From positions 1-17,960 of the forward strand of contig CAMHCL010000023.1 in NCBI GenBank assembly GCA_946183625.1: a stretch of DNA of 17,960 bases, written 5' to 3'. How positions within the stretch are numbered: the first letter of the stretch is position 1; each line of letters begins with the position of its first letter. The notes under the pieces were generated by a model, which was not told the origin of the DNA, did not search any database, and worked only from the letters and a program-made list of their open reading frames with translations. Made by a program: the position numbers and the translations under genes. Positions 1 to 7,637 of this stretch are shown one piece after another. Source of the DNA: an uncultured Lachnospiraceae bacterium. GTDB taxonomy: Bacteria; Bacillota; Clostridia; Lachnospirales; Lachnospiraceae.

Positions 1-796
1 CTTCTCTGTTCATCTCCTGAACTATGAAATCTAGCTTTCTTCCCACAGATGAATTGCTATCACCTGAAGACGCTTCGTCATTCTTGAGGATATCTCTAAA
101 TGTATCCACATGACTGTGCAGTCTGACTAATTCTTCATCAACTGCAACTCTGTCTGCATATATAGTAACTTCCTGAACTATCCTATTCTCATCTATAGCC
201 GCTGTATCAAGCAGAGCCTGAACCTTCTCAGTAAGTCTGGTTCTGTACTCCTCAATGATAGCAGGAGCCATCTCCTCAATCTGATTAACAAAACTTTCTA
301 TCTCGTCAATCTTCTGAAGCAGATTCTCAGCCAGATTTGCACCCTCAACAGCTCTTGACTCCATGAACTGCTTTCCAGCTTCATCAAGTACCTTCTCAAT
401 GATCTCATATTCTTCGTCTTCAACGAAGTAATTCTCTTCAACCTTCAGTACGTCCGGAAAACGTGCAAGTACAGTAGGCTTAATATCTTCTTCCAGTTCG
501 AAATCCTTCTTCATAGTTTCCAGGTGGTTCACATACTGAGATGCAACCTCCTTGTCATAATTAACTATGAAACCAGATGACTTAAGATTACTATAAGTTA
601 CAAATACATCAACCTTGCCACGCTCTACATATTTCTTAAGTCTCTTCCTGAGTTCAGGTTCGAATCTGCTTATGCTGCGTGGAAGCTTTACGCTTATATC
701 ACAATATCTATGATTTACTGATTTTATCTCTATTACTACTTTTCTGTCTTCGTCGGAATACTCACTTCTTCCGAATCCCGTCATACTATATATCAT
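1..796 (-). CDS. yicC: YicC/YloC family endoribonuclease, 3' end cut by window edge
   Basis: The frame is open from 796 to the left edge, giving about 265 residues of a family normally near 290, so only about 25 C-terminal residues are missing. The N-terminus reads MIYSMTGFGRSE, matching the family hallmark M-I-x-S-M-T-G-F-G-R. This favours the ATG at 796 over the internal ATG at 784, and a purine-rich AAGGAA lies upstream of 796 while nothing suitable precedes 784. The last visible residues, GRKLDFIVQEMNRE, are the conserved C-terminal (DUF1732) signature. Known members act as RNA-cleaving or RNA-decay factors; YicC of Escherichia coli is linked to small-RNA turnover. The start overlaps the stop of the preceding AAA-like gene by 11 bases, so translational coupling is likely. 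In many Firmicutes gmk and rpoZ follow, but they would lie outside this window. Confidence 0.93.
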   Translation of the reverse strand, partial: MIYSMTGFGRSEYSDEDRKVVIEIKSVNHRYCDISVKLPRSISRFEPELRKRLKKYVERGKVDVFVTYSNLKSSGFIVNYDKEVASQYVNHLETMKKDFELEEDIKPTVLARFPDVLKVEENYFVEDEEYEIIEKVLDEAGKQFMESRAVEGANLAENLLQKIDEIESFVNQIEEMAPAIIEEYRTRLTEKVQALLDTAAIDENRIVQEVTIYADRVAVDEELVRLHSHVDTFRDILKNDEASSGDSNSSVGRKLDFIVQEMNRE

Positions 797-1982
797 TTGT
801 CTGTATTTCCTTACCTGAGATTCCGTCTTCTGCTTCTCTCTTATCGCATCTTCCCATTACTTCATCAAGATATCCAACAAATCTGTCTATATTGCCTTCC
901 TCCATAGTCTTCAGAGATTCCTTAAGTCTGTCAAATACTGGCTTGTCAGCCTTATAGCCCTTCTCCTTAACATATCCTCTGGCAATATGCATCATGCCAC
1001 GTTCCTTGATCTTGTGAATATCGATGAGGTAGATGAACTGATCAACTATATCACCATTCTCTTCGAAGAAGTTTGCAAGAGAATCGATCTCACCTGTAAG
1101 GATAACTACATAATCATTGTTCTGAGGCTGTGAATCACGTATAACCTCAACCAGCTTGTCAAATGAAACAAGTCCGGCATTCTCTATGATAAGACATCCG
1201 CCCTGCAGCTTCTTAAGAGCATCAAGGCTCATCTTGTTCAGCTGCTTAGCCTTAGTCTTAGCGATCTTATCTGACTTAACGATACCCAGTTCATAGAAGC
1301 TTCTAGCGAAGTCCTCACCAACCTTAACAGTTCCGAATCCATTTCTACCAAGAATAACTATATTCTTAGGCATATCAGGATGTCTTATGATGGAATTGAT
1401 AGCTACGATTATATCATCTGAAGTAGTAGGTATTCTCATATACTTCTTCAGGTATGTTGCTTCTTCCGGAAGTGATCCAAGTGGAATCTCTTCTCCAGTT
1501 ACAGGATCTGTAGCTGTCTTCTCATTATTGTAAGCTTCTCTTGCAGCCTGAGCAGCTTCCTTCTTCTTCTCTTCACGCTCTCTTCTGGCTGCTCTCTCAG
1601 CACGACGCTTAACCTCAGCCTCATACTGCTTCTGCTCTTCCTGTTCCTTAGTTGAAGCCTTCTTCTTAGGAGCTTCCTTCTGAGCAGGCTTCTTAGCTTG
1701 TTCAGCCGGTTTCTTTGCAGGCTTCTCAGCTGGCTTTTCTGCTGGTTTCTCAGCTGGCTTCTCGGCAGGCTTCTTCTCTTCCTTCTTTGGAACCTCCGCC
1801 GCCGGTGCAGGTTCTTCCTTCACTGGCTCTTCTGCTTTCTCCTCTGCCGCTTCTGCAGCAGCCTCTTCAGCACTGGCCGCTTCTGCGCCTTCCTGAACTC
1901 CTTCTTCATCTTTCTTCTTTCCGAAAAGATTATTTAATAATTTTTTGATAGCATCATAAGCTGTAGAAAAAGGCTTTTTCAT
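786..1982 (-). CDS. Degenerate CbbX/SpoVK-like AAA+ domain protein with Ala/Glu/Lys/Pro-rich N-terminal tail
   Basis: This 398-residue cytoplasmic protein has no signal peptide or membrane segment. Residues 1-22 are basic/amphipathic, 24-69 are Ala/Glu-rich and acidic, about 70-100 form a (K-P-A-E)n repeat, and 111-150 are highly charged and probably coiled coil. Residues about 186-375 follow the order of a CbbX/SpoVK-type AAA+ domain: a P-loop strand, the helix with LGIVKSDKI, the GGCLIIENAG strand, then VVILTGEIDSLANFFEEN, which matches the family's V-V-I-L-A-G-Y...F...N-P-G element. Catalytic positions are altered. The P-loop is GRNGFGTV (212-219, T and V for K and T/S), Walker B is LIIEN (264-268, E-N for D-E), and the N-P-G-L-x-S-R finger is NGDIVDQ. 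It therefore looks like a non-hydrolysing pseudo-ATPase, perhaps a scaffold. The biological role is unknown. A strong GGAGGAGC site sits 6 bases before the ATG, and yicC overlaps the 3' end. Confidence 0.85.
   Translation of the reverse strand: MKKPFSTAYDAIKKLLNNLFGKKKDEEGVQEGAEAASAEEAAAEAAEEKAEEPVKEEPAPAAEVPKKEEKKPAEKPAEKPAEKPAEKPAKKPAEQAKKPAQKEAPKKKASTKEQEEQKQYEAEVKRRAERAARREREEKKKEAAQAAREAYNNEKTATDPVTGEEIPLGSLPEEATYLKKYMRIPTTSDDIIVAINSIIRHPDMPKNIVILGRNGFGTVKVGEDFARSFYELGIVKSDKIAKTKAKQLNKMSLDALKKLQGGCLIIENAGLVSFDKLVEVIRDSQPQNNDYVVILTGEIDSLANFFEENGDIVDQFIYLIDIHKIKERGMMHIARGYVKEKGYKADKPVFDRLKESLKTMEEGNIDRFVGYLDEVMGRCDKREAEDGISGKEIQTNDI
1708..1767 (-). repeat. 12-bp tandem repeat encoding AEKP units
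   Basis: Five adjacent 12-base units lie inside the AAA-like gene, for example ggcttctcagct, ggcttttctgct, ggtttctcagct and ggcttctcggca on the plus strand. Each encodes one Ala-Glu/Lys-Lys-Pro unit. Units differ mainly at third codon positions while the peptide is kept, so the repeat appears to be held at protein level rather than being a recent slippage expansion. Copy number could still vary between strains. Confidence 0.85.
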
Positions 1983-2044
1983 AATTCTGCTCCTCCAATG
2001 TTTAGTCTTATCTAGTCTAACCCCGTAACACTTACTCAGACTTA

Positions 2045-2072
2045 ATTATATGCAAACCTCACCCAATTTACA
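2045..2072 (-). promoter_or_regulatory. Candidate sigma-A promoter for the AAA-like gene and yicC
   Basis: On the minus strand a perfect TATAAT (2050 to 2045) lies 16 bases after a weak -35 match TGTAAA (2072 to 2067, 3 of 6). The predicted start near 2038 would give a leader of about 55 bases before the ATG at 1982. This is the only sizeable gap between the response regulator and the AAA-like gene, which supports a new transcription unit here. The -35 is poor, so an activator or read-through from upstream is possible. Confidence 0.45.
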
Positions 2073-2107
2073 TACATGGTAATAATAACACATTATTTAC
2101 ATTTATT

Positions 2108-2743
2108 CTACTTATTCTTTTCATTAAGATAAAAAATAGCAAGATTGGTTCTATCCCTTATATCAAGCTTATGGAGGATATTGCTGAGATAGTTCCTGAC
2201 AGTGCCTTCGGACAGATAAAGAGTATCCGCGATTTCCTTATTAGACAATCCATCTGCGACACATTTTACCACTTCCGCTTCCTGCTCTGTAAGCCCGTAT
2301 GAAGCAAAGTCAAATGCACTTCCTCCGGCAGGTTTTCCTATCATTCCCTGCATGGATTCCACCACATCGTTTCCGTATACATTCTGGCCCTCGTTGACCG
2401 CTCTGAGAGCCGGTACGATTCCTTCGAAATCCTGCTTGATGATGTAACCTCTGGCGCCGATATTTATAGCCTTGATTATATATTCATTATCGTTAAATGT
2501 TGTGAGATAAAGGATCTTCGCATTGTTATTCTTTTCTATTATCTGCTCACCCGCCTCAAGACCGGTCATCCCCTTCATACGGATATCCATGAGAAGTACA
2601 TCCGGCTCATGTTTTTCGTATAAACTAATAGCCTCTTCTCCCGAGAAGCCCGTATCTACAACATCTATATCCTCTTCCTGTTCAATGATTGTCCTGAGTG
2701 ACATAGCCACCAGCTTGTCATCATCGATTATAAGTACTTTCAT
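2108..2743 (-). CDS. NarL/LuxR-type response regulator of the ABC-transporter cassette (LnrK-like)
   Basis: The 211-residue protein has a receiver domain (1 to about 120) and a LuxR-type helix-turn-helix (about 148-208). The acidic pocket is D7-D8-D9, the phospho-acceptor is D53 in LLMDIRM, and T81 and K103 (LTTF, IIKQD) complete the switch residues. The DNA-binding part reads GLTEQEAEVV...GLSNKEIADTLYLSEGTVRNYLSNIL, a standard NarL-family pattern. It is expected to be phosphorylated by the kinase encoded 13 bases upstream and then to bind DNA as a dimer. Gene order suggests the adjacent ABC-transporter operon as its target, as with LnrK and lnrLMN in Bacillus subtilis, but this is inferred. 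The start has an AGGAAGG site just upstream. No intrinsic terminator is evident after the stop; the gap to the next gene is AT-rich. Confidence 0.95.
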   Translation of the reverse strand: MKVLIIDDDKLVAMSLRTIIEQEEDIDVVDTGFSGEEAISLYEKHEPDVLLMDIRMKGMTGLEAGEQIIEKNNNAKILYLTTFNDNEYIIKAINIGARGYIIKQDFEGIVPALRAVNEGQNVYGNDVVESMQGMIGKPAGGSAFDFASYGLTEQEAEVVKCVADGLSNKEIADTLYLSEGTVRNYLSNILHKLDIRDRTNLAIFYLNEKNK

Positions 2744-2756
2744 CTTCTACACCTTC

Positions 2757-3887
2757 CTATTTAGGGATCGTTACAAATACCTTAAATCCGTTGTCCTTCG
2801 TTATATTCAGCTTACCCTTCACAGATTCCACACGGCTGCGGATGTTCTCGAGACCCATGCCAATATCTGTATCCCTTTTCTCAGCAGACTTCACCGCACC
2901 CGATTCACTGTCTTCGTTATAATCATGTATTATCAGCTGGTACATCGAAGGATGCTCATTTATCCTGATATCCACATCTGAACTTGCGCTGTGTTTCATG
3001 ATATTTGATATACATTCCTTGGTTATACCGATTAGCGCATATTTGATAGGGCGTGGCGTATTATCGCCAATATCGAGATCCATGTGAACCTTGAATTTAT
3101 CATTAAGCGGAGCTGCCATCTGTATCACATTTTGCTTTACATCTATCGAGTCGTCATGCAGATCGTGCACGCTTGAACGTATGTTGTTCATAGCATCATC
3201 AAGCGTGATCCTTACTTCTTCAAGCTCACTGTGGACTGGTTCCTCCCTATGAATTGCAAGAAGCGCTCCCATCTGCAGGATTGCTCTGGACAAAGTATGT
3301 CCCACATTGTCATGGATTTCTCTGGCAATACGGTTACGCTCGGAGAGCTGTGCGTTATAGATTTCCGTATCTCTTGCATTAAGAAGTTCCATATTTTGAG
3401 AACGGAGTTTGGTGTTTTTCTCTACACTGTCATCCCTGATCCGTCTGTAATCCCGGGAAAGTATGGCAAGTCTTTCTGAATTAATGCTTAAGAATACAGC
3501 CAATGCTGATATCAGTATTATATACATAGTTTTGTAGGGACCATATTCTAAGAACGAATTAACGAAAGCTATCACAGACAAAACCCCCGCTATATAATTC
3601 CGGCTCCTTGTACTGTCATAGATTACAAATGGAAGGAGGGATACAGCAGGTGCGTAAAATATAGCAATTCCTGCAACTATTATTTCAAGGGAAAAAGCGC
3701 ACCATTCACCACCTGACTCCGGTTTCATCGAATAGTTCGATTTATCCTTACGGATCAGATAATAATTTAGTGCGCTGAAAATGATCGCTGCATATATGCA
3801 TATCATCAGTGCCGTGCTGCTCAGCATTGAGCTCATAGCATAGAGTGATATGGCTAATATTATTAATTTATCAATTATCCTGTTCAT
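2757..3887 (-). CDS. HisKA_3 family membrane sensor histidine kinase (LnrJ-like)
   Basis: The 376-residue protein has about four to five hydrophobic segments in residues 7-140 with almost no extracytoplasmic domain. A linker helix (about 143-180) follows, then the HisKA_3 dimerisation box ERNRIAREIHDNVGH with phospho-acceptor H192. The ATPase domain has an N-box around N295 (ECISNIMKHS) and a G-box DIGMGLENI (341-349). The usual D-x-G motif is replaced by HDYNED around D322, and the 328-340 stretch is loosely conserved. Small sensors lacking an external domain often detect compounds within the membrane, or via a partner transporter, as proposed for LnrJ. It pairs with the LuxR-type regulator encoded next. 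The ATG at 3887 has no evident Shine-Dalgarno site and lies immediately after a promoter-like -10 element, so the start could be leaderless or further downstream (Met18, Met21). Confidence 0.93.
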   Translation of the reverse strand: MNRIIDKLIILAISLYAMSSMLSSTALMICIYAAIIFSALNYYLIRKDKSNYSMKPESGGEWCAFSLEIIVAGIAIFYAPAVSLLPFVIYDSTRSRNYIAGVLSVIAFVNSFLEYGPYKTMYIILISALAVFLSINSERLAILSRDYRRIRDDSVEKNTKLRSQNMELLNARDTEIYNAQLSERNRIAREIHDNVGHTLSRAILQMGALLAIHREEPVHSELEEVRITLDDAMNNIRSSVHDLHDDSIDVKQNVIQMAAPLNDKFKVHMDLDIGDNTPRPIKYALIGITKECISNIMKHSASSDVDIRINEHPSMYQLIIHDYNEDSESGAVKSAEKRDTDIGMGLENIRSRVESVKGKLNITKDNGFKVFVTIPK

Positions 3888-3893
3888 GCCATC

Positions 3894-3922
3894 AGTATAA
3901 CAGTTTTCCCTTTTACCGACAA
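3894..3922 (-). promoter_or_regulatory. Candidate internal promoter abutting the sensor-kinase start codon
   Basis: On the minus strand TTGTCG (3922 to 3917, 4 of 6) is separated by 17 bases from TATACT (3899 to 3894, 5 of 6), with an extended-10 TG one base before it. The predicted start of transcription falls within a base or two of the annotated ATG at 3887. The match is good for a sigma-A site. Use of it would make kinase and regulator expression partly independent of the transporter genes. Confidence 0.4.
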
Positions 3923-3955
3923 TGTTTTACAGCTTTCTATTCTGAATGCTGAACG

Positions 3956-5158
3956 CTAGGCAGTTGCCTTGTTGCCGTAATATCTTGTTACTGCAAGTCC
4001 TACTGCCAGGCATACAAGTCCGAAGAGCAGCTGAAGTCCAAAACAGCCTACGAGGTCAGACAGCCCTGCGCCATCGTACCAGATCTTCTTGCATGCAACA
4101 CTGTACCAATAATTTGGAATGAATCTTCCTACCTTTGCAACTCCCTCACCAAGTATATCCAGATCTACAAACGTTCCTCCAAGGAATGCAAATGAAAGAC
4201 CAACAATTACAGTAATGATGGATGATGCACTTGTTGTTCCCTTTGCTACGATAATAGGGAAGCTGGTAAGCATAAACAGAAGCAGTGTAGCTGTTAAAGT
4301 ATAGATATATGTATTGAGTACTGACAGCCACCAGGAATCTGTAAAGGCAAAGCCACCGCCGTTTTTCAATGTGATCACAGCTATAAAAACTGTAGCTACT
4401 ACAAATGCAACCGTTGCTGCACCAAGTACAAGAGAGATATTTCTTGCTGTAAGTTTTATCGAAGAAACATTTGTTCTATTCTTCTTCTCTTTCTCGTTAA
4501 AGGAAACGATTACAGGTATCACTCCTGAAAAGATGATTGAGAGGATTCCATAAGGCAGTACAAGGAATGATGTGTACTTGACTTCGTTAACATTAATCTC
4601 CTCTTCACGAAATGTTACAAACTCTGATATATCTAAAGCTTCGTCAGCCTTCTTAGAGGCATCAGCCATATTATCGCCTGAAGCCATGTAGTCAGTTACA
4701 GCATTTAGATACTGGTTAATCTGCATGTTGATGAAGATGCCTCTTGGCATACCATCATCGTAGGTTGCCTGAAGTAAACTTCCGAATTCTTCTTCACTTA
4801 CGTTCTTACCATCTTTCTTAGATTCAACAACAGAATTTACTTCCTCACCAAAGCCCTTTGGAATAACGATATACTCACTTATATTTTCATAGAAGAGCAG
4901 ATCCTTTATCTGATCTTCGGTATACTCGCCATCATCAAGGTAGTGCTTCTTTCCCAAGTAACTTACGAACTCTTTAGATACTTCGGAATTATCCTCATCT
5001 ACAACAAGAAGGGTATACTTCTTCTGGACTATTTCATTTGACCCCGAAGTGCTCTCGGAAGCAAATATCCAGATCATAAATATCATAATGGCACTATACA
5101 TTATCAAGCTGATCTTATATTTTCTAAGTACTTTAAAAAATGTCTTATAAACTTGCAT
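3956..5158 (-). CDS. ABC-2 type transporter permease, second of two (LnrN/LnrM-like)
   Basis: The 400-residue protein has the ABC-2 permease layout. One transmembrane helix at about 16-33 is followed by an extracytoplasmic region of about 160 residues (34-195), then five hydrophobic segments near 197-220, 241-264, 277-304, 311-331 and 370-391. It should form the membrane channel with the 471-residue permease and the ATPase upstream. The long external loop after the first helix is typical of exporters of this family, including drug and lantibiotic exporters and the linearmycin exporter. Its ATG has a strong AGGAGG site and starts 8 bases after the previous stop. The substrate cannot be read from sequence. 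A 68-base gap with a promoter-like element separates it from the kinase. Confidence 0.9.
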   Translation of the reverse strand: MQVYKTFFKVLRKYKISLIMYSAIMIFMIWIFASESTSGSNEIVQKKYTLLVVDEDNSEVSKEFVSYLGKKHYLDDGEYTEDQIKDLLFYENISEYIVIPKGFGEEVNSVVESKKDGKNVSEEEFGSLLQATYDDGMPRGIFINMQINQYLNAVTDYMASGDNMADASKKADEALDISEFVTFREEEINVNEVKYTSFLVLPYGILSIIFSGVIPVIVSFNEKEKKNRTNVSSIKLTARNISLVLGAATVAFVVATVFIAVITLKNGGGFAFTDSWWLSVLNTYIYTLTATLLLFMLTSFPIIVAKGTTSASSIITVIVGLSFAFLGGTFVDLDILGEGVAKVGRFIPNYWYSVACKKIWYDGAGLSDLVGCFGLQLLFGLVCLAVGLAVTRYYGNKATA

Positions 5159-5166
5159 ATTGCCTC

Positions 5167-6582
5167 CTATAAGCTCTTATAGCTATTCTTTCTTGAAAGT
5201 ATCAGTCCGATCACTGTCATTACAAAGCTAAGTCCAAAGATGTACACAAGTGATCTATAGTATCTAGGTCCTGGTCCAAACATATTCAGTGCATAGAATG
5301 CATCTGTTATTACAGCCGATGGATTGATCCTATTGAAAAGTGGAAATGTTTTCTCGATCCATATCTTCATATCTCCAAGCATAAGTCCTGCCAGGAAACC
5401 TCCACCAAGGAGGATTGCCATAAGAAGTGCTTCTTTCTTATCACGTGAAAACTTACCAATGTGAGCAACCATATAGCCCAGGGATAAACCAACTAAGTTT
5501 GATGCTACTGAAGTGAAGTAAACCAAGGCTATATCTCCGCCATAGTTAACGCCTAAAACAAAGATGTAGTACGACAGTGCGATCACAGTTACAACGCTTT
5601 GAATTATCATCAATGCTGCAAGCTGTGCAAGCTCGAGAAACAGTTTGTTTACAGGTGATCCATCAAGTCTCATTCCCGTTGTCGACTGATTAGCCTGATT
5701 ACTTACAACAGTATAAAGCGCTCCGATTGAACCCATCATAGCCAGCATCGCTATCAGATTGTAGAAGTATGTTACGAAAGGATCTCTGTTTCCTCCGCCC
5801 ATGCTTTCTTCTTCCACAAAATCTATACTTGCTATAGATTCATCCATAACCTCATCTGATCTCTCTAAATCGTCAGGATTATCATTTATGGTATTTATAG
5901 CCTTATCAACCTGAACCCTATATTCAGAGATCACGCTGGACAGGATACTATGTTTAACTCCCATCCCGTCTACTTCCAGGTAGATATCCTTCATTCCGGA
6001 TATTGTTATGATTCCAGCTATATCGCCATCTTCCAGAAGTTTCACAGCTTCCTCATGACTTGAAACCTTCACTTCGTCAATCATTTTTGTACCATCTTCA
6101 TATTCGAGTTTTTTTAGTACATCTGCGAATGGAAGATCATCAACTGTGATTGCATCCACCACTGACTTATCTTCTGTCATGTAGTCATATGGGAAAAGCT
6201 CCAGGTCGTAGCCTTTCATATCATCGAAACATTTTACCGATTCGAAAGCTTCCAAAGCTTCTTCACTAATTGGTGGTTCTTCACTGAACTCTTCGCCCTT
6301 AGCTTCGGCAGTAGCCTTATCTGTTGCATACTGTTCAAGGTCTCCACGCATTTTATCCTTATCCAGATATGAGAAAGCCTGCATTGTCTTATACTCATCT
6401 ATTGCGCCCTGATCAGCCTCTATGACTATCGGAATTGGTTCGCTCTTATTGTCGTTGTAGATAGATGAAAAAGCGAAGTAGAAAAGAGTTCCCAGGATAA
6501 TAGGGAATGCCAGAGTCCAGAAGACATATGACTTTGACCTGAGCGAAAGCTTTAGTTGTGCAATTAAAACTCTTCCAAACAT
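5167..6582 (-). CDS. ABC-2 type transporter permease, first of two (LnrM/LnrN-like)
   Basis: The 471-residue permease has a first transmembrane helix at about 19-41 and a long, acidic external region of about 225 residues (42-267). Hydrophobic segments follow near 270-293, 315-343, 351-374, 385-403 and 444-463. Its external loop is longer than that of its partner (400 residues total) and much richer in Asp and Glu, so the two are diverged rather than recent copies. The start is set 3 bases after the ATPase stop, with the AAGGAG site overlapping that stop, so translation is probably coupled. It is expected to form a heterodimeric channel with the next permease, powered by the upstream ATPase. 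Confidence 0.9.
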   Translation of the reverse strand: MFGRVLIAQLKLSLRSKSYVFWTLAFPIILGTLFYFAFSSIYNDNKSEPIPIVIEADQGAIDEYKTMQAFSYLDKDKMRGDLEQYATDKATAEAKGEEFSEEPPISEEALEAFESVKCFDDMKGYDLELFPYDYMTEDKSVVDAITVDDLPFADVLKKLEYEDGTKMIDEVKVSSHEEAVKLLEDGDIAGIITISGMKDIYLEVDGMGVKHSILSSVISEYRVQVDKAINTINDNPDDLERSDEVMDESIASIDFVEEESMGGGNRDPFVTYFYNLIAMLAMMGSIGALYTVVSNQANQSTTGMRLDGSPVNKLFLELAQLAALMIIQSVVTVIALSYYIFVLGVNYGGDIALVYFTSVASNLVGLSLGYMVAHIGKFSRDKKEALLMAILLGGGFLAGLMLGDMKIWIEKTFPLFNRINPSAVITDAFYALNMFGPGPRYYRSLVYIFGLSFVMTVIGLILSRKNSYKSL

Positions 6583-6585
6583 TTC

Positions 6586-7530
6586 TTACTCCTTATCTCT
6601 GAGTTCTTTACCTGTGATTTCCAGGAATACGTCATTAAGTGTTGGTAATTCTGAATAGATTCTTTCGTACTTGATATCGTTCTCCGAGAGATACTCTATA
6701 ACATGTGTTATATTGTGCTTTCCGCCGCTGCATTTTATGGTGAGCTTATCACCCATATACTGAACGTCGTATACATGGTTGATATTTCTGATAGCCTCAA
6801 TATGTTCCTCATCAAGCTTCCTGATATCTACGATAACATTCTCAGTATTCTTAATACTGTGTTTCAGTTCTTCGCTTGTTCCGGAAGCCACTTCCTTACC
6901 CTTATCCATGATGAGGATACGTGAACATATCTGCTCTACCTCTTCCATGTAATGAGATGTATATATGATGGTTGCTCCAGCCTTGTTGAGTTCCACAACT
7001 CCTTCGAGGATTTTGTTTCTCGACTGCGGATCTACTGCAACTGTTGGCTCATCAAGGATTATAAGATCCGGCTTATGAGCAATTCCGCAGGCTATGTTAA
7101 GTCTTCGGAGCAGACCACCTGACAGCTTCTTAGGATAGAACTTACGGAAGTCATTCAGATCAACAAATTCAATTGCTTCCTCTACGTACTGCTTTCTTGT
7201 CTTCTTATCCTTTATGTATAATCCGCAGAAATAATCGATGTTCTCGTAAACTGTAAGCTCATCAAATACCGCAACGTTCTGGCAGACTATTCCGATTCTC
7301 TTCTTCAGATCTCTTCTCTTCGGAGACATCTTCTCACCAAAGAGTTCAACCTCACCCTTATCATATTCCAGGAGGGACAGTAGGCAGTTGATTGTTGTAG
7401 TCTTTCCTGAACCATTCGGTCCCAGCAGTCCGAACACTTCACCCTCTTTAATACTCAGTGAGAAATTGTCCAGTGCTATGAGTTCCTTATACCTTTTCAC
7501 CAGATTATTGATCCTTACGATTTCAGCCAT
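6586..7530 (-). CDS. ABC transporter ATP-binding protein (LnrL/CcmA-like)
   Basis: The 314-residue ATPase has all motifs intact: Walker A GPNGSGKT (37-44), Q-loop Q84, signature LSGGL (136-140), Walker B LIILDE (156-161), D-loop VDP and H-loop H193 (TSHYMEEVE). A C-terminal extension of about 80 residues after the ABC core resembles the accessory region common in the CcmA/DrrA-like group of drug-export ATPases. It heads a cassette with two ABC-2 permeases and a two-component system, the same set of families as lnrLMN plus lnrJK. The start has an AGGAG site 6 bases upstream. A strong terminator for the preceding rqcH gene lies only about 40 bases upstream, so its promoter is not obvious. Confidence 0.95.
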   Translation of the reverse strand: MAEIVRINNLVKRYKELIALDNFSLSIKEGEVFGLLGPNGSGKTTTINCLLSLLEYDKGEVELFGEKMSPKRRDLKKRIGIVCQNVAVFDELTVYENIDYFCGLYIKDKKTRKQYVEEAIEFVDLNDFRKFYPKKLSGGLLRRLNIACGIAHKPDLIILDEPTVAVDPQSRNKILEGVVELNKAGATIIYTSHYMEEVEQICSRILIMDKGKEVASGTSEELKHSIKNTENVIVDIRKLDEEHIEAIRNINHVYDVQYMGDKLTIKCSGGKHNITHVIEYLSENDIKYERIYSELPTLNDVFLEITGKELRDKE

Positions 7531-7550
7531 TTCATTCTCCTTTATACTTG

Positions 7551-7637
7551 TAAAATGTGCTTTAGACTAAAAAACTACCGATCAGCTTTTCCGCTTTTCG
7601 GTAGTTTAAATATATCAAAAACATTTATCACATTTTA
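7551..7637. repeat. 9-bp inverted repeat flanking the rqcH terminator
   Basis: TAAAATGTG at 7551-7559 and its exact complement CACATTTTA at 7629-7637 bracket the terminator stem, 69 bases apart. In RNA they could form an outer helix around the hairpin; in DNA they could be two operator half-sites upstream of the ABC operon. A chance match in such an AT-rich gap is possible. Confidence 0.4.
7567..7607 (-). terminator. Intrinsic terminator of rqcH
   Basis: A perfect 10-base stem, AAACTACCGA with TCGGTAGTTT (7607-7598 and 7581-7572 as transcribed), is followed directly by a run of T residues on the minus strand. The 16-base loop can add an AGC/GCT helix across a 2x2 internal loop. On the plus strand no T-run follows, so it acts on minus-strand transcripts. 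It lies 40 bases after the rqcH stop and about 40 bases before the ABC ATPase start. Confidence 0.85.

Noticed and set aside
782..784. Alternative yicC start at the ATG encoding MTGFGR
   Set aside because: The family keeps M-I-x-S before MTGFGR, and the ATG at 796 restores exactly that with a better upstream purine stretch.
1698..1948. Leu/Phe/Trp-rich open frames on the plus strand that look like small membrane proteins
   Set aside because: They are the complement of the Lys/Pro/Ala/Glu repeat, which turns into hydrophobic codons on the other strand. No ribosome site or promoter supports them.
2073..2107. Small AT-rich inverted repeat after the response-regulator stop, considered as a terminator
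   Set aside because: The stem is about 5 A/T pairs with no T-run, too weak to terminate.
7540..7550. TATAAA-like -10 before the ABC ATPase gene
   Set aside because: No -35 is found at proper spacing, and the implied start would fall inside the ribosome site.
6700..7570. Plus-strand open frames across the ABC ATPase gene
   Set aside because: They are antisense to intact ABC motifs and show no protein-like composition of their own.
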